This document shows positions 8,593-16,989 of a stretch of DNA of 64,000 bases, piece after piece (positions within the stretch are counted from its first letter, which is position 1; every line of letters starts with the position of its first letter). A program made the translations under genes and the position numbers. The stretch lies in the NCBI GenBank assembly GCA_964421815.1, contig CAYQYT010000005.1:1-64000 (forward strand). Reading direction: 5' to 3'. Source of the stretch: DTU089 sp964421815. Lineage in GTDB: Bacteria > Bacillota > Clostridia > Oscillospirales > Acutalibacteraceae. The notes under the pieces are model-generated. The model made no database searches. It was not told the DNA's origin and saw nothing but the letters and a program-made list of their open reading frames with translations.

Positions 8593-9433
8593 ACTTATAA
8601 GCGGTAAGGAGGTTTCCGCCGCCAAAAGAGAGGAACTGAAAAAACGCGTGAATGCCTTGAACGAAAAGGGTATAAGCGTAGGACTTGCGGTTATTATCGT
8701 GGGCAACAACAGCGCATCACGTGTTTATGTTAATAACAAGAAAAAGGGCTGTGAGGAAATCGGAGTTACATCCTTTGAATATGCCTTGCCCGAGGAAACA
8801 ACACAGGAGGAACTTGTTTTCCTTATTGAGAAATTAAATAATGACAGCAGGGTGGACGGCATACTCTGTCAGTTGCCCCTGCCAAAACATATTGACGAAA
8901 AAGCAGTTTTGAACTGTATTTCACCCGTTAAGGATGTGGATGCTTTCCACCCTGTAAACGTGGGACATATAATGATCGGTGATTTCACATTCCTGCCCTG
9001 TACCCCTGCGGGTATTATGGAAATGCTCAAATTCTACGGCATTTCCGTAGGCGGAAAAAAATGCGTTATAATCGGAAGAAGCAATATAGTGGGCAAGCCA
9101 ATGGCAATGCTGCTCCTCAAAGAGAACGGAACAGTTGAAATATGCCACTCAAAAACTCAAAATCTCAAAGAAGAAACCTTGAGTGCGGACATTCTTGTGG
9201 CGGCTGTGGGTGTGGCAAATTTCGTTACTGCCGATATGGTAAAGGACGGTGCCGTTGTTATTGATGTGGGAATGAACAGAAATGCCGAGGGTAAGTTGTG
9301 CGGTGATGTTTGCTTTGACGAGGTTAAGGAAAAGGCATCATATATTACACCCGTCCCCGGCGGAGTGGGGCCCATGACCATTACAATGCTCCTTGAAAAT
9401 ACGGTTAGAGGGGCGGAAATGTACAAGGGCTGA
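8585..9433 (+). CDS. folD: Bifunctional methylenetetrahydrofolate dehydrogenase/cyclohydrolase
   Basis: FolD interconverts 5,10-methylene-, methenyl- and 10-formyl-tetrahydrofolate in the cytoplasm. The 282-residue protein has the family length and motifs: VGNNSASRVYVNNKKKGCEE with the catalytic Tyr and Lys, VDGILCQLPLPKHI, the dinucleotide loop VIIGRSNIVGKPMAMLL and the C-terminal TPVPGGVGPMTITML. It overlaps the end of lgt. Together with the 5-formyl-THF cyclo-ligase at 39487 it supports one-carbon metabolism. Confidence 0.97.
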   Translation: MAKLISGKEVSAAKREELKKRVNALNEKGISVGLAVIIVGNNSASRVYVNNKKKGCEEIGVTSFEYALPEETTQEELVFLIEKLNNDSRVDGILCQLPLPKHIDEKAVLNCISPVKDVDAFHPVNVGHIMIGDFTFLPCTPAGIMEMLKFYGISVGGKKCVIIGRSNIVGKPMAMLLLKENGTVEICHSKTQNLKEETLSADILVAAVGVANFVTADMVKDGAVVIDVGMNRNAEGKLCGDVCFDEVKEKASYITPVPGGVGPMTITMLLENTVRGAEMYKG

Positions 9434-9508
9434 CCTAAAAATTACACGGTTTAATAAAAATAATACTAAAATATATAAAAATAGTATCTTTTCAAATTTG
9501 TTAATAAC

Positions 9509-9538
9509 TTGACAAGGTTATAATGTGTATTTTATAAT
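9509..9538 (+). promoter_or_regulatory. Promoter and possible operator of the uxuA-eda-kdgK operon
   Basis: TTGACA (9509-9514) and TATAAT (9533-9538) are separated by 18 bases. The -35 box sits inside a near-palindrome, ATAA CTTG A CAAG GTTAT (9505-9522), whose inner arms CTTG/CAAG are perfect and whose outer arms differ by one inserted base. A repressor bound there would block the -35 region, as expected for a sugar-acid inducible operon. No regulator gene lies next to it. Confidence 0.6.
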
Positions 9539-9592
9539 TTTATCATAGAATTTGCAGATGCTTGAATAGTGTTCTTTTCGGAGGAAAAAATA

Positions 9593-10645
9593 ATGAAAAT
9601 GAAGCTCTCATTCCGTTGGTACGGAGAAACAGATCCCGTTTCACTTCAGTATATTTCTCAAATTCCCGGTATGCGCTCCATCGTTTCCGCGGTTTATGAC
9701 GTTAAACCCGGCGAGGTGTGGCCCGAAGAAGCCCTGAAAGAGATGAAAGAACAATGTGAAAAACACGGACTTGTTTTTGATGTTGTTGAATCCATTCCCG
9801 TTCATGAGGACATAAAGTTGGGCAGGAATAATGTTGAACAACTTCTTGACGTTTACTGCGAGAACATCCGCAGATGTGCAAAATACGGAGTGAAGTGCAT
9901 TACCTATAACTTTATGCCCGTTTTCGACTGGACCCGTACTCAACTTGATAAGGAAGCCAAGGACGGCTCAACAAGTCTTGTAATGTATTGGGAGCAGATG
10001 AAAGGCCTTGACCCCCTTAAAGACGACATTCATCTTCCCGGTTGGGACTCAAGTTATTCCCAGAGTGAAGTCCGTGAACTTATTTCCGCCTACGGCGAAA
10101 TAGGGGAGGAGGGTCTTTGGAAAAACCTTGAAAGATTCCTCAAAAAAGTTATTCCCGTTGCAGAGGAATGTGGTGTCAGAATGGCAATTCACCCCGATGA
10201 CCCGCCCTATTCAATTTTCGGACTTCCCCGAATTATCACTAACGAAAAAAATCTTGACAGAATGCTCGCTATTGCGGACAGTCCCGCAAACAGTCTTTGC
10301 CTTTGTACCGGTAGTCTCGGTTGTGCAAAGGCCAACGACATTCCCGCAATGATTGAAAAATATGCAAAGGCGGACAGAATCGCCTTTATGCACATAAGAA
10401 ATGTTAAAATCATGGAGGACGGCTCTTTTGAGGAGCGGGCGCACCTTTCGGATTGCGGTTCTCTTGATATGTATAAAATTGTCAAAGCACTTGCGGACAA
10501 TAACTATGACGGCTATGTACGTCCCGACCACGGAAGAATGATTTGGGGCGAAACCGGCAAACCCGGCTACGGTCTTTTCGACAGGGCATTGGGTGCCGCA
10601 TATATTAACGGTCTTTTTGAGGCTTGTGAAAAGGAGTCAGAATAA
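9593..10645 (+). CDS. uxuA: Mannonate dehydratase
   Basis: UxuA dehydrates D-mannonate to 2-keto-3-deoxygluconate in hexuronate breakdown. The start is ATG 9593, preceded by a strong GGAGG; the product is 350 residues beginning MKMKLSFRWYGETDPVSL. The N-terminal FRWYG(E/P)xDPV, the metal-site segment MAIHPDDPPYSIFGLPRI, LCTGSLG, FMHIRNVK and the closing DGYVRPDHGRMIWGE are all typical of the family. It is the first gene of a uxuA-eda-kdgK operon. Fructuronate reductase, which makes mannonate, lies apart at 16990. Confidence 0.96.
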   Translation: MKMKLSFRWYGETDPVSLQYISQIPGMRSIVSAVYDVKPGEVWPEEALKEMKEQCEKHGLVFDVVESIPVHEDIKLGRNNVEQLLDVYCENIRRCAKYGVKCITYNFMPVFDWTRTQLDKEAKDGSTSLVMYWEQMKGLDPLKDDIHLPGWDSSYSQSEVRELISAYGEIGEEGLWKNLERFLKKVIPVAEECGVRMAIHPDDPPYSIFGLPRIITNEKNLDRMLAIADSPANSLCLCTGSLGCAKANDIPAMIEKYAKADRIAFMHIRNVKIMEDGSFEERAHLSDCGSLDMYKIVKALADNNYDGYVRPDHGRMIWGETGKPGYGLFDRALGAAYINGLFEACEKESE

Positions 10646-10646
10646 A

Positions 10647-11288
10647 ATGAATGAGATGAACACAAGAATTTCAAATATCGGTGTTGTTCCCGTTATTAAA
10701 CTTAACAATCCCGAGAGGGATGCCGCTCCCCTTGCAAAAGCACTTTGCGACGGTGGAGTACCCGTTGCGGAAGTTACTTTCCGTGCCGAGGGTGCGGACA
10801 AAGCCATTTCTCTTATGAAAAAGGCTTGCCCCGATATGCTTGTGGGTGCGGGTACAGTTCTCTATGTTGAACAGGTTGACAAAGCCATTGCCGCAGGTGC
10901 GGAGTTTATTGTTACACCGGGCTTTGACCCTGAAATCGTTGCATATTGCCAGAAGAAAAATATGCCCGTTTATCCCGGTTGCACAACTCCCACGGATTAC
11001 CATGCCGCACTCAAATTCGGACTTGAGGTTCTCAAGTTTTTCCCCGCGGAGCAGTCAGGCGGACTTGCAAAAATCAAGTCCATGAGCGCACCTTTCCCCA
11101 TGTTCAAAATTATGCCCACAGGTGGCATTTCCCTTAAAAACCTTAAAGAGTATATTTCCGCACCGCAGATTGCGGCTTGCGGCGGCTCATATATGGTAAC
11201 CGCAGAACTCATTGATTCACAGAATTGGGCGGAGATTACAGAACTCTGCCGTCAGTCCGTTGAAATTGTTAAGGAGGCAAGAAAATAA
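10647..11288 (+). CDS. eda: 2-keto-3-deoxy-6-phosphogluconate aldolase
   Basis: This aldolase splits KDPG into pyruvate and glyceraldehyde 3-phosphate. The ATG at 10647 follows GGAG by a good distance and lies one base after the uxuA stop; the product is 213 residues. It has GVVPVIKL near the start, the catalytic Glu in VAEVTFRAE, GAGTVLYVEQVDKAIAAGAEFIVTPG, and the Schiff-base Lys in EVLKFFPAEQSGG. The stop overlaps the kdgK start. In this operon it follows phosphorylation of KDG by KdgK. Confidence 0.95.
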   Translation: MNEMNTRISNIGVVPVIKLNNPERDAAPLAKALCDGGVPVAEVTFRAEGADKAISLMKKACPDMLVGAGTVLYVEQVDKAIAAGAEFIVTPGFDPEIVAYCQKKNMPVYPGCTTPTDYHAALKFGLEVLKFFPAEQSGGLAKIKSMSAPFPMFKIMPTGGISLKNLKEYISAPQIAACGGSYMVTAELIDSQNWAEITELCRQSVEIVKEARK

Positions 11289-12310
11289 TGTCAAAGGTTG
11301 TTACATTCGGTGAAATAATGCTCCGTCTTGCACCGGAGGGCTATTACAGATTTTTCCAGAACGATAAAATGCAGGCAACATTCGGCGGCGGTGAAGCAAA
11401 TGTTTCCGTTTCCCTTGCAAATTACGGTATGGACAGCGTTTTTGTTACAAAACTTCCCGACCATGCAATCGGTCAGGCGGCTATCGACTCCCTGCGCTAT
11501 TTCGGTGTTGATACATCAAAAATAGTAAGAGGCGGCGAAAGAGTTGGTATTTACTACCTTGAAAAAGGCGCTTCACAGAGGGGTTCGGTTTGCATCTATG
11601 ACCGTAAATATTCATCAATTCAGCAGGCAAGTACCTCTGATTTTGATTGGGATAAAATCTTCGAGGGTGCGGACTGGTTCCATTTTACAGGTATCACTCC
11701 CGCTTTGGGCGAAAATCTTGTTGATATCTGCCGTGAGGCTTGTAAAGCCGCAAAGGCAAAGGGCGTGAAGATTTCCTGCGACCTTAACTACCGCGGAAAA
11801 CTCTGGACCCGTGAGGAAGCAAGAAAAGCAATGACCGACCTTTGTCAGTATGTTGATGTTTGCATTTCCAACGAAGAGGATGCAAAGGACGTTTTCGGTA
11901 TTGAAGCAGAGGACACCGACATCTACGGCGGCAAACTCAATCACGAGGGTTATAAATCCGTTGCAAAGCAGTTGGCGGACAAATTCGGCTTTGAAAAAGT
12001 TGCAATTACTTTGAGAACTTCAATTTCCGCAAGCGACAATGATTGGGCGGGTATGCTCTATGACGGTGAGAATTACTGCTTCTCAAAATCCTACCATCTC
12101 CACATTGTTGACCGTGTGGGCGGCGGCGATTCTTTCGGCGGCGGACTTATCTATGCGCTTCTCAACGGCAAATCAACACAGGATGCCATTGAATTTGCAG
12201 TTGCGGCATCCGCACTAAAACACTCCGTTGAGGGTGACTTTAATCGTGTGGGTGTTAAAGAGGTTGAAAAGCTTGCAGGCGGCGACGGTTCGGGACGTGT
12301 GCAAAGATAA
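11288..12310 (+). CDS. kdgK: 2-keto-3-deoxygluconate kinase (PfkB family)
   Basis: KdgK phosphorylates KDG to KDPG. The 340-residue protein is a PfkB-family carbohydrate kinase with the N-terminal VTFGEIMLRLAPEGYYRF, the GGGEANVSVSLANYG substrate loop and the C-terminal signature DRVGGGDSFGGGLIYAL with the catalytic Asp. The start codon overlaps the eda stop by one base, so the three genes form one coupled operon. Substrate is inferred from the neighbours; PfkB kinases are hard to separate by sequence alone. Confidence 0.92.
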   Translation: MSKVVTFGEIMLRLAPEGYYRFFQNDKMQATFGGGEANVSVSLANYGMDSVFVTKLPDHAIGQAAIDSLRYFGVDTSKIVRGGERVGIYYLEKGASQRGSVCIYDRKYSSIQQASTSDFDWDKIFEGADWFHFTGITPALGENLVDICREACKAAKAKGVKISCDLNYRGKLWTREEARKAMTDLCQYVDVCISNEEDAKDVFGIEAEDTDIYGGKLNHEGYKSVAKQLADKFGFEKVAITLRTSISASDNDWAGMLYDGENYCFSKSYHLHIVDRVGGGDSFGGGLIYALLNGKSTQDAIEFAVAASALKHSVEGDFNRVGVKEVEKLAGGDGSGRVQR

Positions 12311-12381
12311 TCACCAAAATGCCGAATGGCATTTTCCACATAAAAAAGCGCTAAAATTTGTTAATATTTAAAGTTTGAAAT

Positions 12382-12434
12382 CGCCCTTGGGAGCAGTCAG
12401 TTTACTTGACAACCAAGGGCGTTTATATTATAAT
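12382..12434 (+). promoter_or_regulatory. Hairpin and overlapping promoter between kdgK and the LRR gene
   Basis: Nine-base arms CGCCCTTGG (12382-12390) and CCAAGGGCG (12413-12421) flank a 22-base loop and could end the uxu operon, although the following TTTATATTATA is a weak T-tract. A near-consensus promoter, TTGACA (12406-12411), 17 bases, TATAAT (12429-12434), overlaps the right arm. The two signals share bases, so read-through transcription could affect firing of the LRR gene promoter. Confidence 0.65.
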
Positions 12435-12502
12435 GAATTATCTGTAAAATTCTTGAAGAATTTAAAGTTTACGGTAATTTATTTTTGAAGGGACGTTGTT
12501 TT

Positions 12503-15500
12503 ATGACAGCATTTAAGAAACCCCTGTGCGGCATTATGGCAATTATTCTTGTATTTGTATTTATTGCCGCCGCCCCCGTTTCTGTTTTTGCAGGGGAAGA
12601 TACCACTGCTATGTCTGCAGAAGAAATCGAACTCAACAAAAAGACCGAGGATGGCTATGAGTACATTAAGGTCGATGAGGGTTCCTCGGTTGAACTTATT
12701 AAATATGTGGGTACCGAAACGGAAGTTAAACTTCCCTCAAAATTGGGCGGTTTGAGCGTTATCACCGTGGGCGAGGGTTGCTTCGAGGGTAACTCAACTG
12801 TTGTAAGTGTTAAATTCAACAGTAATATCAGCACCGTTAAGGACAGAGCTTTCAAGGACTGTACCGCATTGAAAGAGGTTTCAAATACCGAATCCATCAC
12901 ATCTTTGGGTGTGTCCGCTTTCGAGGGCTGTACCGCTCTTGAGGAAATCGCATACCCCGAAACAGTTGTTGATGTTCCCGAAAAATGTTTCGCAGGTTGT
13001 ACATCTCTCACAGAACCCAAGGAACACAAAAACCTTAAAAATGTTGCGGCTGACGCTTTCAAAGATACCGCATGGGAAAATTCCCAACCCGACGGTGCTC
13101 TTTGCTTTGGCAGAGTTTTGTACGGAGTAAAGGGTCAGGAAAAGAATATCGAAGTACCTAAGAATGTTTCAATCATTGAGGACTACGCTTTCCTCGGTTG
13201 CGATTATATTGAAACCGTAACTCTCGGTCCCGACGTTGAAGAAATCGGACTTTATGCTTTCCAGAATTGCACAAGCCTTAAAGAATTCAATTTCGACAAT
13301 GCAATCGGTGTTGTCAGTGCCGGTGCATTCAAAGGCTGTTCTTCTTTGGAAGTTGCGGATTTCTCCAAAACAACTCTTGCAACAATCGGCTACGAAGCAT
13401 TCGCAGGTTGCGCATCCCTTTCAGAAGTTAAATTGCCCGAGACTCTTTCCGATATCGGCGATTTCGCATTTGCAGGAACACAGATTAAATCAATCGAATT
13501 CGGCAAGAATGTGGGCTACGTAGGTGCAAATACCTTTGCAGGTAACGGAGTTCTCGAATCCATCAATGTTGTTGAGAAGAACAAAGAGTTCTCCTCTGTT
13601 GACGGTGTTCTTTACAACAAAAAGGGCAAGGCTCTTGTTACATTCCCCGCAGGTAAAACAGGGGAGTTCACACTTCCCCAAAAGGTTGAGGAAATCAGAG
13701 CATACGCTTTCAAAGATTCAAAAATTTCCGCAGTTAACCTTGAAGAAGAACCCGCTTTGAAAAATATCGGCAACAATGCTTTTGAAGGTTCTGCAATTAC
13801 CGAGTTTAAGATTTGTGCAAATGTTGAAAAAATCAACAGCAACACCTTTAAAAATGCCAAAGCTCTTTCAAAGGTTACATTTGACGAAGGTGTTACATAT
13901 ATTGCCGCTTCCGCTTTTGAGGGTTGTTCGGCATTGAAAGAAATAGAACTTCCCGAGTCACTTCACGATATAGCAAACTCCGCATTTAAGGATGCAGGAC
14001 TTGTTAGCGTTAATTTGGGTGACGGTGTGGCAAACATTAACAGTGATGCTTTTGTCGGCAACAAAAACCTTTCTGACCTTTATATCGGTAAAAATGTTGC
14101 AAAACTCGGCAACGGTGCCTTTAAGGATTGTGCAAAACTCGTTGCGGTAAATCTTCCTGCATCCCTTGTTTCATTCAGCGGCAACGCTTTCAGCGGTTGT
14201 AATTCACTTTTAAAAATCACCGTTGATTCAGAAAGCAAAAACTACAAAGCGGTTGGCTCATCCGTTTACACAGCGGACGGAAAGACCCTTGTTATTGCAG
14301 GCAATAAAAACACAAAATCCCTTATAGTTGCTGACGGCACAGAGGTCATTGACGCTGATGCATTTGTACTTGCAAAGAATGTTGCGGCAATCAGTCTCCC
14401 CGCATCACTTACGGAAATTAAGGGAAATGCTCTTGATAATACCGCTTGGTACAAAAATGCCAACGGAACGGTATATGCAGGAAAAGTTCTCTACAAGGTA
14501 AAAGGCGGCATTTCCAATGTTGCAGTAGCGGACGGTACTGTTGCCATTGCGGACAATGCAATTAGCAACCCCGCAGTTAAAACAGTTGTTCTTCCCGATT
14601 CCCTTGTAAGAATCGGTAACAATGCCTTTGCAGGTTCATCGGTAGTTTCCGTCGCAATTCCCGCAAGTGTTAAATATGTTGGTGCAAATTCTTTCAAGGA
14701 TGCCGCAAAACTCAAAAAGTTGACAATGGCAAAGGGTGTTGAAACGATCGGAGCCGGTGCCTTTAAGGGTTGCGTTTCATTAACTTCAGTTTCAGTTCCC
14801 GAAACAGTTAAACTTGTTCCCTCCGATGCCTTTGCAGGTTGCGTGAAACTCGCTTCCGTTGAAATCAAGGGTGCGGAGAAAATCGGTAAATACGCTTTCA
14901 GCGGTTGCGAAAGTCTTAAAACTATCACTCTCCCCGCAACTCTTGCAGAACTTGACCCCGTTAGTTTTGACGGATGCACCTCTCTTGAATCAGTTGAGGT
15001 TGCAGAGGGCAACGCAATGTATCAATCCCTTGACGGTGTTGTACTTGTGGCAAACGAAGAACCCGCTGAGGACGGTTCGCTTATATTTGAGACAATAGCC
15101 CTTTACCCCGCAGGTAAAAAAGGTGAGTACGCAGTTCCCGAAACAGTTAAGAACATTGCTGACAGAGCATTCTACAACTGTGACGGACTCACGGCAATTA
15201 CATTCAGCGAGGGATTCAACAATATCGGTGCGGAATGTTTCTATGACTGTGACGGCATTACAACAGTAACAATGCCCGAAAGCGCAAGAAAAATCGGTGA
15301 CTATGCTTTCGCTTCCTGTGACGAACTCCGTGAGTTTGTTGTTAACAGTAACCTTACGGACTATGCCGACAACGCTTTTGACGGTTGCTACTACATTAAC
15401 TATGATATGGTAACAATCAATGTTGAGGACAGTTCCGGTTCACTTATCGGTGTAATCGCTCTTGTGTTTGTTCTTATCGGTGTTATCTGGTACTTGGTTT

Positions 15501-15586
15501 ACAGAAGAAAACAGAAGAAAATCGAGAAAGAAATTCAAAAGAAAATAGCCGACAGGGAAGCCCTTGAAGCAGTAAAAAGCAAATAA
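12503..15586 (+). CDS. Leucine-rich-repeat (BspA-like) membrane-anchored surface protein
   Basis: The 1027-residue product starts at ATG 12503 after AAGGGA. It has a signal peptide (MTAFKKPLCGIMAIILVFVF, ending near AGEDT), about 30 LRR_5-type units of roughly 23 residues with the pattern AF-x-G-C-x-x-L followed by a Pro turn (for example AFEGCTALEEI), one C-terminal membrane helix (VIALVFVLIGVIWYLVY) and a basic cytoplasmic tail. Three interruptions carry the BspA-type GVLY/SVYT...FPAGK segment. Surface display and binding of host, cell or polysaccharide ligands is usual for this class, but the ligand is unknown. It is transcribed alone from the promoter at 12406. Confidence 0.9.
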   Translation: MTAFKKPLCGIMAIILVFVFIAAAPVSVFAGEDTTAMSAEEIELNKKTEDGYEYIKVDEGSSVELIKYVGTETEVKLPSKLGGLSVITVGEGCFEGNSTVVSVKFNSNISTVKDRAFKDCTALKEVSNTESITSLGVSAFEGCTALEEIAYPETVVDVPEKCFAGCTSLTEPKEHKNLKNVAADAFKDTAWENSQPDGALCFGRVLYGVKGQEKNIEVPKNVSIIEDYAFLGCDYIETVTLGPDVEEIGLYAFQNCTSLKEFNFDNAIGVVSAGAFKGCSSLEVADFSKTTLATIGYEAFAGCASLSEVKLPETLSDIGDFAFAGTQIKSIEFGKNVGYVGANTFAGNGVLESINVVEKNKEFSSVDGVLYNKKGKALVTFPAGKTGEFTLPQKVEEIRAYAFKDSKISAVNLEEEPALKNIGNNAFEGSAITEFKICANVEKINSNTFKNAKALSKVTFDEGVTYIAASAFEGCSALKEIELPESLHDIANSAFKDAGLVSVNLGDGVANINSDAFVGNKNLSDLYIGKNVAKLGNGAFKDCAKLVAVNLPASLVSFSGNAFSGCNSLLKITVDSESKNYKAVGSSVYTADGKTLVIAGNKNTKSLIVADGTEVIDADAFVLAKNVAAISLPASLTEIKGNALDNTAWYKNANGTVYAGKVLYKVKGGISNVAVADGTVAIADNAISNPAVKTVVLPDSLVRIGNNAFAGSSVVSVAIPASVKYVGANSFKDAAKLKKLTMAKGVETIGAGAFKGCVSLTSVSVPETVKLVPSDAFAGCVKLASVEIKGAEKIGKYAFSGCESLKTITLPATLAELDPVSFDGCTSLESVEVAEGNAMYQSLDGVVLVANEEPAEDGSLIFETIALYPAGKKGEYAVPETVKNIADRAFYNCDGLTAITFSEGFNNIGAECFYDCDGITTVTMPESARKIGDYAFASCDELREFVVNSNLTDYADNAFDGCYYINYDMVTINVEDSSGSLIGVIALVFVLIGVIWYLVYRRKQKKIEKEIQKKIADREALEAVKSK

Positions 15587-15598
15587 ACAAAAATAAAA

Positions 15599-15632
15599 TG
15601 AGGTCGTAAAAACGAAGGTTTTTACGACCTCA
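15599..15632. terminator. Bidirectional terminator between LRR gene and HipA-like gene
   Basis: A perfect 15-base stem with loop GAAG lies between the two convergent stop codons. The inner part reads AAAAACGAAGGTTTTT, the same core found in the hairpins at 28431 and 49511. A-rich and T-rich flanks allow it to work on both strands. Confidence 0.8.
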
Positions 15633-15642
15633 AAGTTTTAAA

Positions 15643-16890
15643 TTATAGATTTTTTAAAAATTCAATACAGTTTCTAATCCACTTTATTGAACCCGAAAGT
15701 CGATAACCTGAAAAGCCCGAGGACTGTAATATGTCCTCAATTTCTTCGTCTGAAATTTCAAGGTTAACAAGTTCTTTAAATTTAACGCCGTCTTTTGCAA
15801 TATCGGTTATATAATCGTAATATGTTCCTGAATAGCCAAAGTTTGTTGCATACATTTCAATGTTCTCACTTGCCGCCATAACAGTTTCTTCCGTGTCCTC
15901 ATAAAAAAGACTTCTGCCGTTGTCATACAGCGGGTAGAAACTTTCAATATTATTGGAAACTTTAACTGCAATATTGGAAAGATGACGGTCATCCTGTCTT
16001 GTGATAAAATCAAGAATAATCATTTTAATAATATCGTTTTTGTATTGAGGACGAACATCAATAAGATTTTGATATTCATTGTCGCTTCTGGCTCCGTCAA
16101 ACAGTCTGCGAAAGTGAACTATATACTCATTTGAGAAATCATATAAAAACTCGGAGAAAACGGAGTTTTTATCAAATCTGTAAACAGGACAACAGGGAAT
16201 TCCTAATTTTCGGGAAAGTTTATATACGGCAATTTCGGATTCAACATCTGTAACAAGGGGGCTTATGCGCTGCTTGAAAATACCGTATTTCCCGTTAAAA
16301 ATGCCGTATCGCTTTATGTTATAGCCCTCGGGTGTGTCAATGCTGTCGCCCACAAGGTCAATTTTTTGAAGAAACACGGATTCAAAAACATCCGTCAAGA
16401 CATCTTCAAGTTTTTCATTCTTGTTCTTTGCAATCCAAAGCAAATCTTTTGGGTGAATACCACGGGTTACATTCGCGATTTTGAGAACATCGTATGTCGA
16501 TAAACCGCAACGGAACAGTATTTTTTCAATATCGCGTCTGTCACGACTGACGACTCTTTCCGACAGGAAACCCGTGAATTGTTCGTGTGTCCATTCCGTT
16601 CTGCCGTGGGTATAGAGAGACACAACCTCATTTAAGTTCGGGACGGTAAAATGCACACAGTAGTTCTCGTCAATTAAACCGATGATTTCATTGTCCCATT
16701 TCAAATACATATATGAATCGGTCTGCTTTTTCAATCTGCCGTCGGTGGGTTTGCAGGCATTGGCGGGGATTTTATATGTTTTTCCCTCAATTATAACTCC
16801 GGGAATTTTGCCCTCTCTGCAAAGGGTACGAACACGGCGATCACTTATTTTCCAATTATCAGCCGCCAGTGTTGTTGTAATGTAATCCAT
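15643..16890 (-). CDS. HTH domain fused to HipA-like serine/threonine kinase
   Basis: The 415-residue product (start ATG 16890 after GGTGA; the ATG at 16908 would be leaderless) has two parts. Residues 1-60 are an excisionase/MerR-like helix-turn-helix (SDRRVRTLCREGKIPG, then TYKIP). The rest resembles HipA-type kinases: GKYGIFK as the likely ATP-contact strand, ESEIAVYKLSRKLGIPCCPV, the catalytic loop RQDDRHLSN near residues 297-305, and the metal-binding PLYDNG near 322. The key Asp and Asn residues are present, so it is probably active. Known HipA kinases are toxins restrained by a separate HipB; here no HipB gene adjoins and the DNA-binding part is in the same chain. A palindromic operator covers its promoter. 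Target is unknown. Confidence 0.75.
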   Translation of the reverse strand: MDYITTTLAADNWKISDRRVRTLCREGKIPGVIIEGKTYKIPANACKPTDGRLKKQTDSYMYLKWDNEIIGLIDENYCVHFTVPNLNEVVSLYTHGRTEWTHEQFTGFLSERVVSRDRRDIEKILFRCGLSTYDVLKIANVTRGIHPKDLLWIAKNKNEKLEDVLTDVFESVFLQKIDLVGDSIDTPEGYNIKRYGIFNGKYGIFKQRISPLVTDVESEIAVYKLSRKLGIPCCPVYRFDKNSVFSEFLYDFSNEYIVHFRRLFDGARSDNEYQNLIDVRPQYKNDIIKMIILDFITRQDDRHLSNIAVKVSNNIESFYPLYDNGRSLFYEDTEETVMAASENIEMYATNFGYSGTYYDYITDIAKDGVKFKELVNLEISDEEIEDILQSSGFSGYRLSGSIKWIRNCIEFLKNL

Positions 16891-16915
16891 TATTTCACCA
16901 ACTTTCATTTAGAGT

Positions 16916-16964
16916 ATTATAACACACTATCGGAACAATATCAAGTGTATTGTTCCGATAGTGT
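16916..16964 (-). promoter_or_regulatory. Promoter with 17-base perfect palindromic operator (HTH-HipA gene)
   Basis: On the minus strand TTGATA (16939-16944), 17 bases, TATAAT (16916-16921) form a near-consensus promoter. A perfect inverted repeat with 17-base arms (16924-16940 and 16948-16964, core TATCGGAACAATA) and a seven-base centre covers the -35 box, most of the spacer and upstream DNA. No T-tract follows on either strand, so it is an operator rather than a terminator. The obvious ligand is the HTH domain of the gene it drives. Confidence 0.8.
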
Positions 16965-16989
16965 TATATTATATTCTGTTTATTTTTAA

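Noticed and set aside
16924..16964. Palindrome as terminator of uxuB
   Set aside because: No T-tract follows on the minus strand, and the promoter boxes overlap it, so an operator is a better reading.
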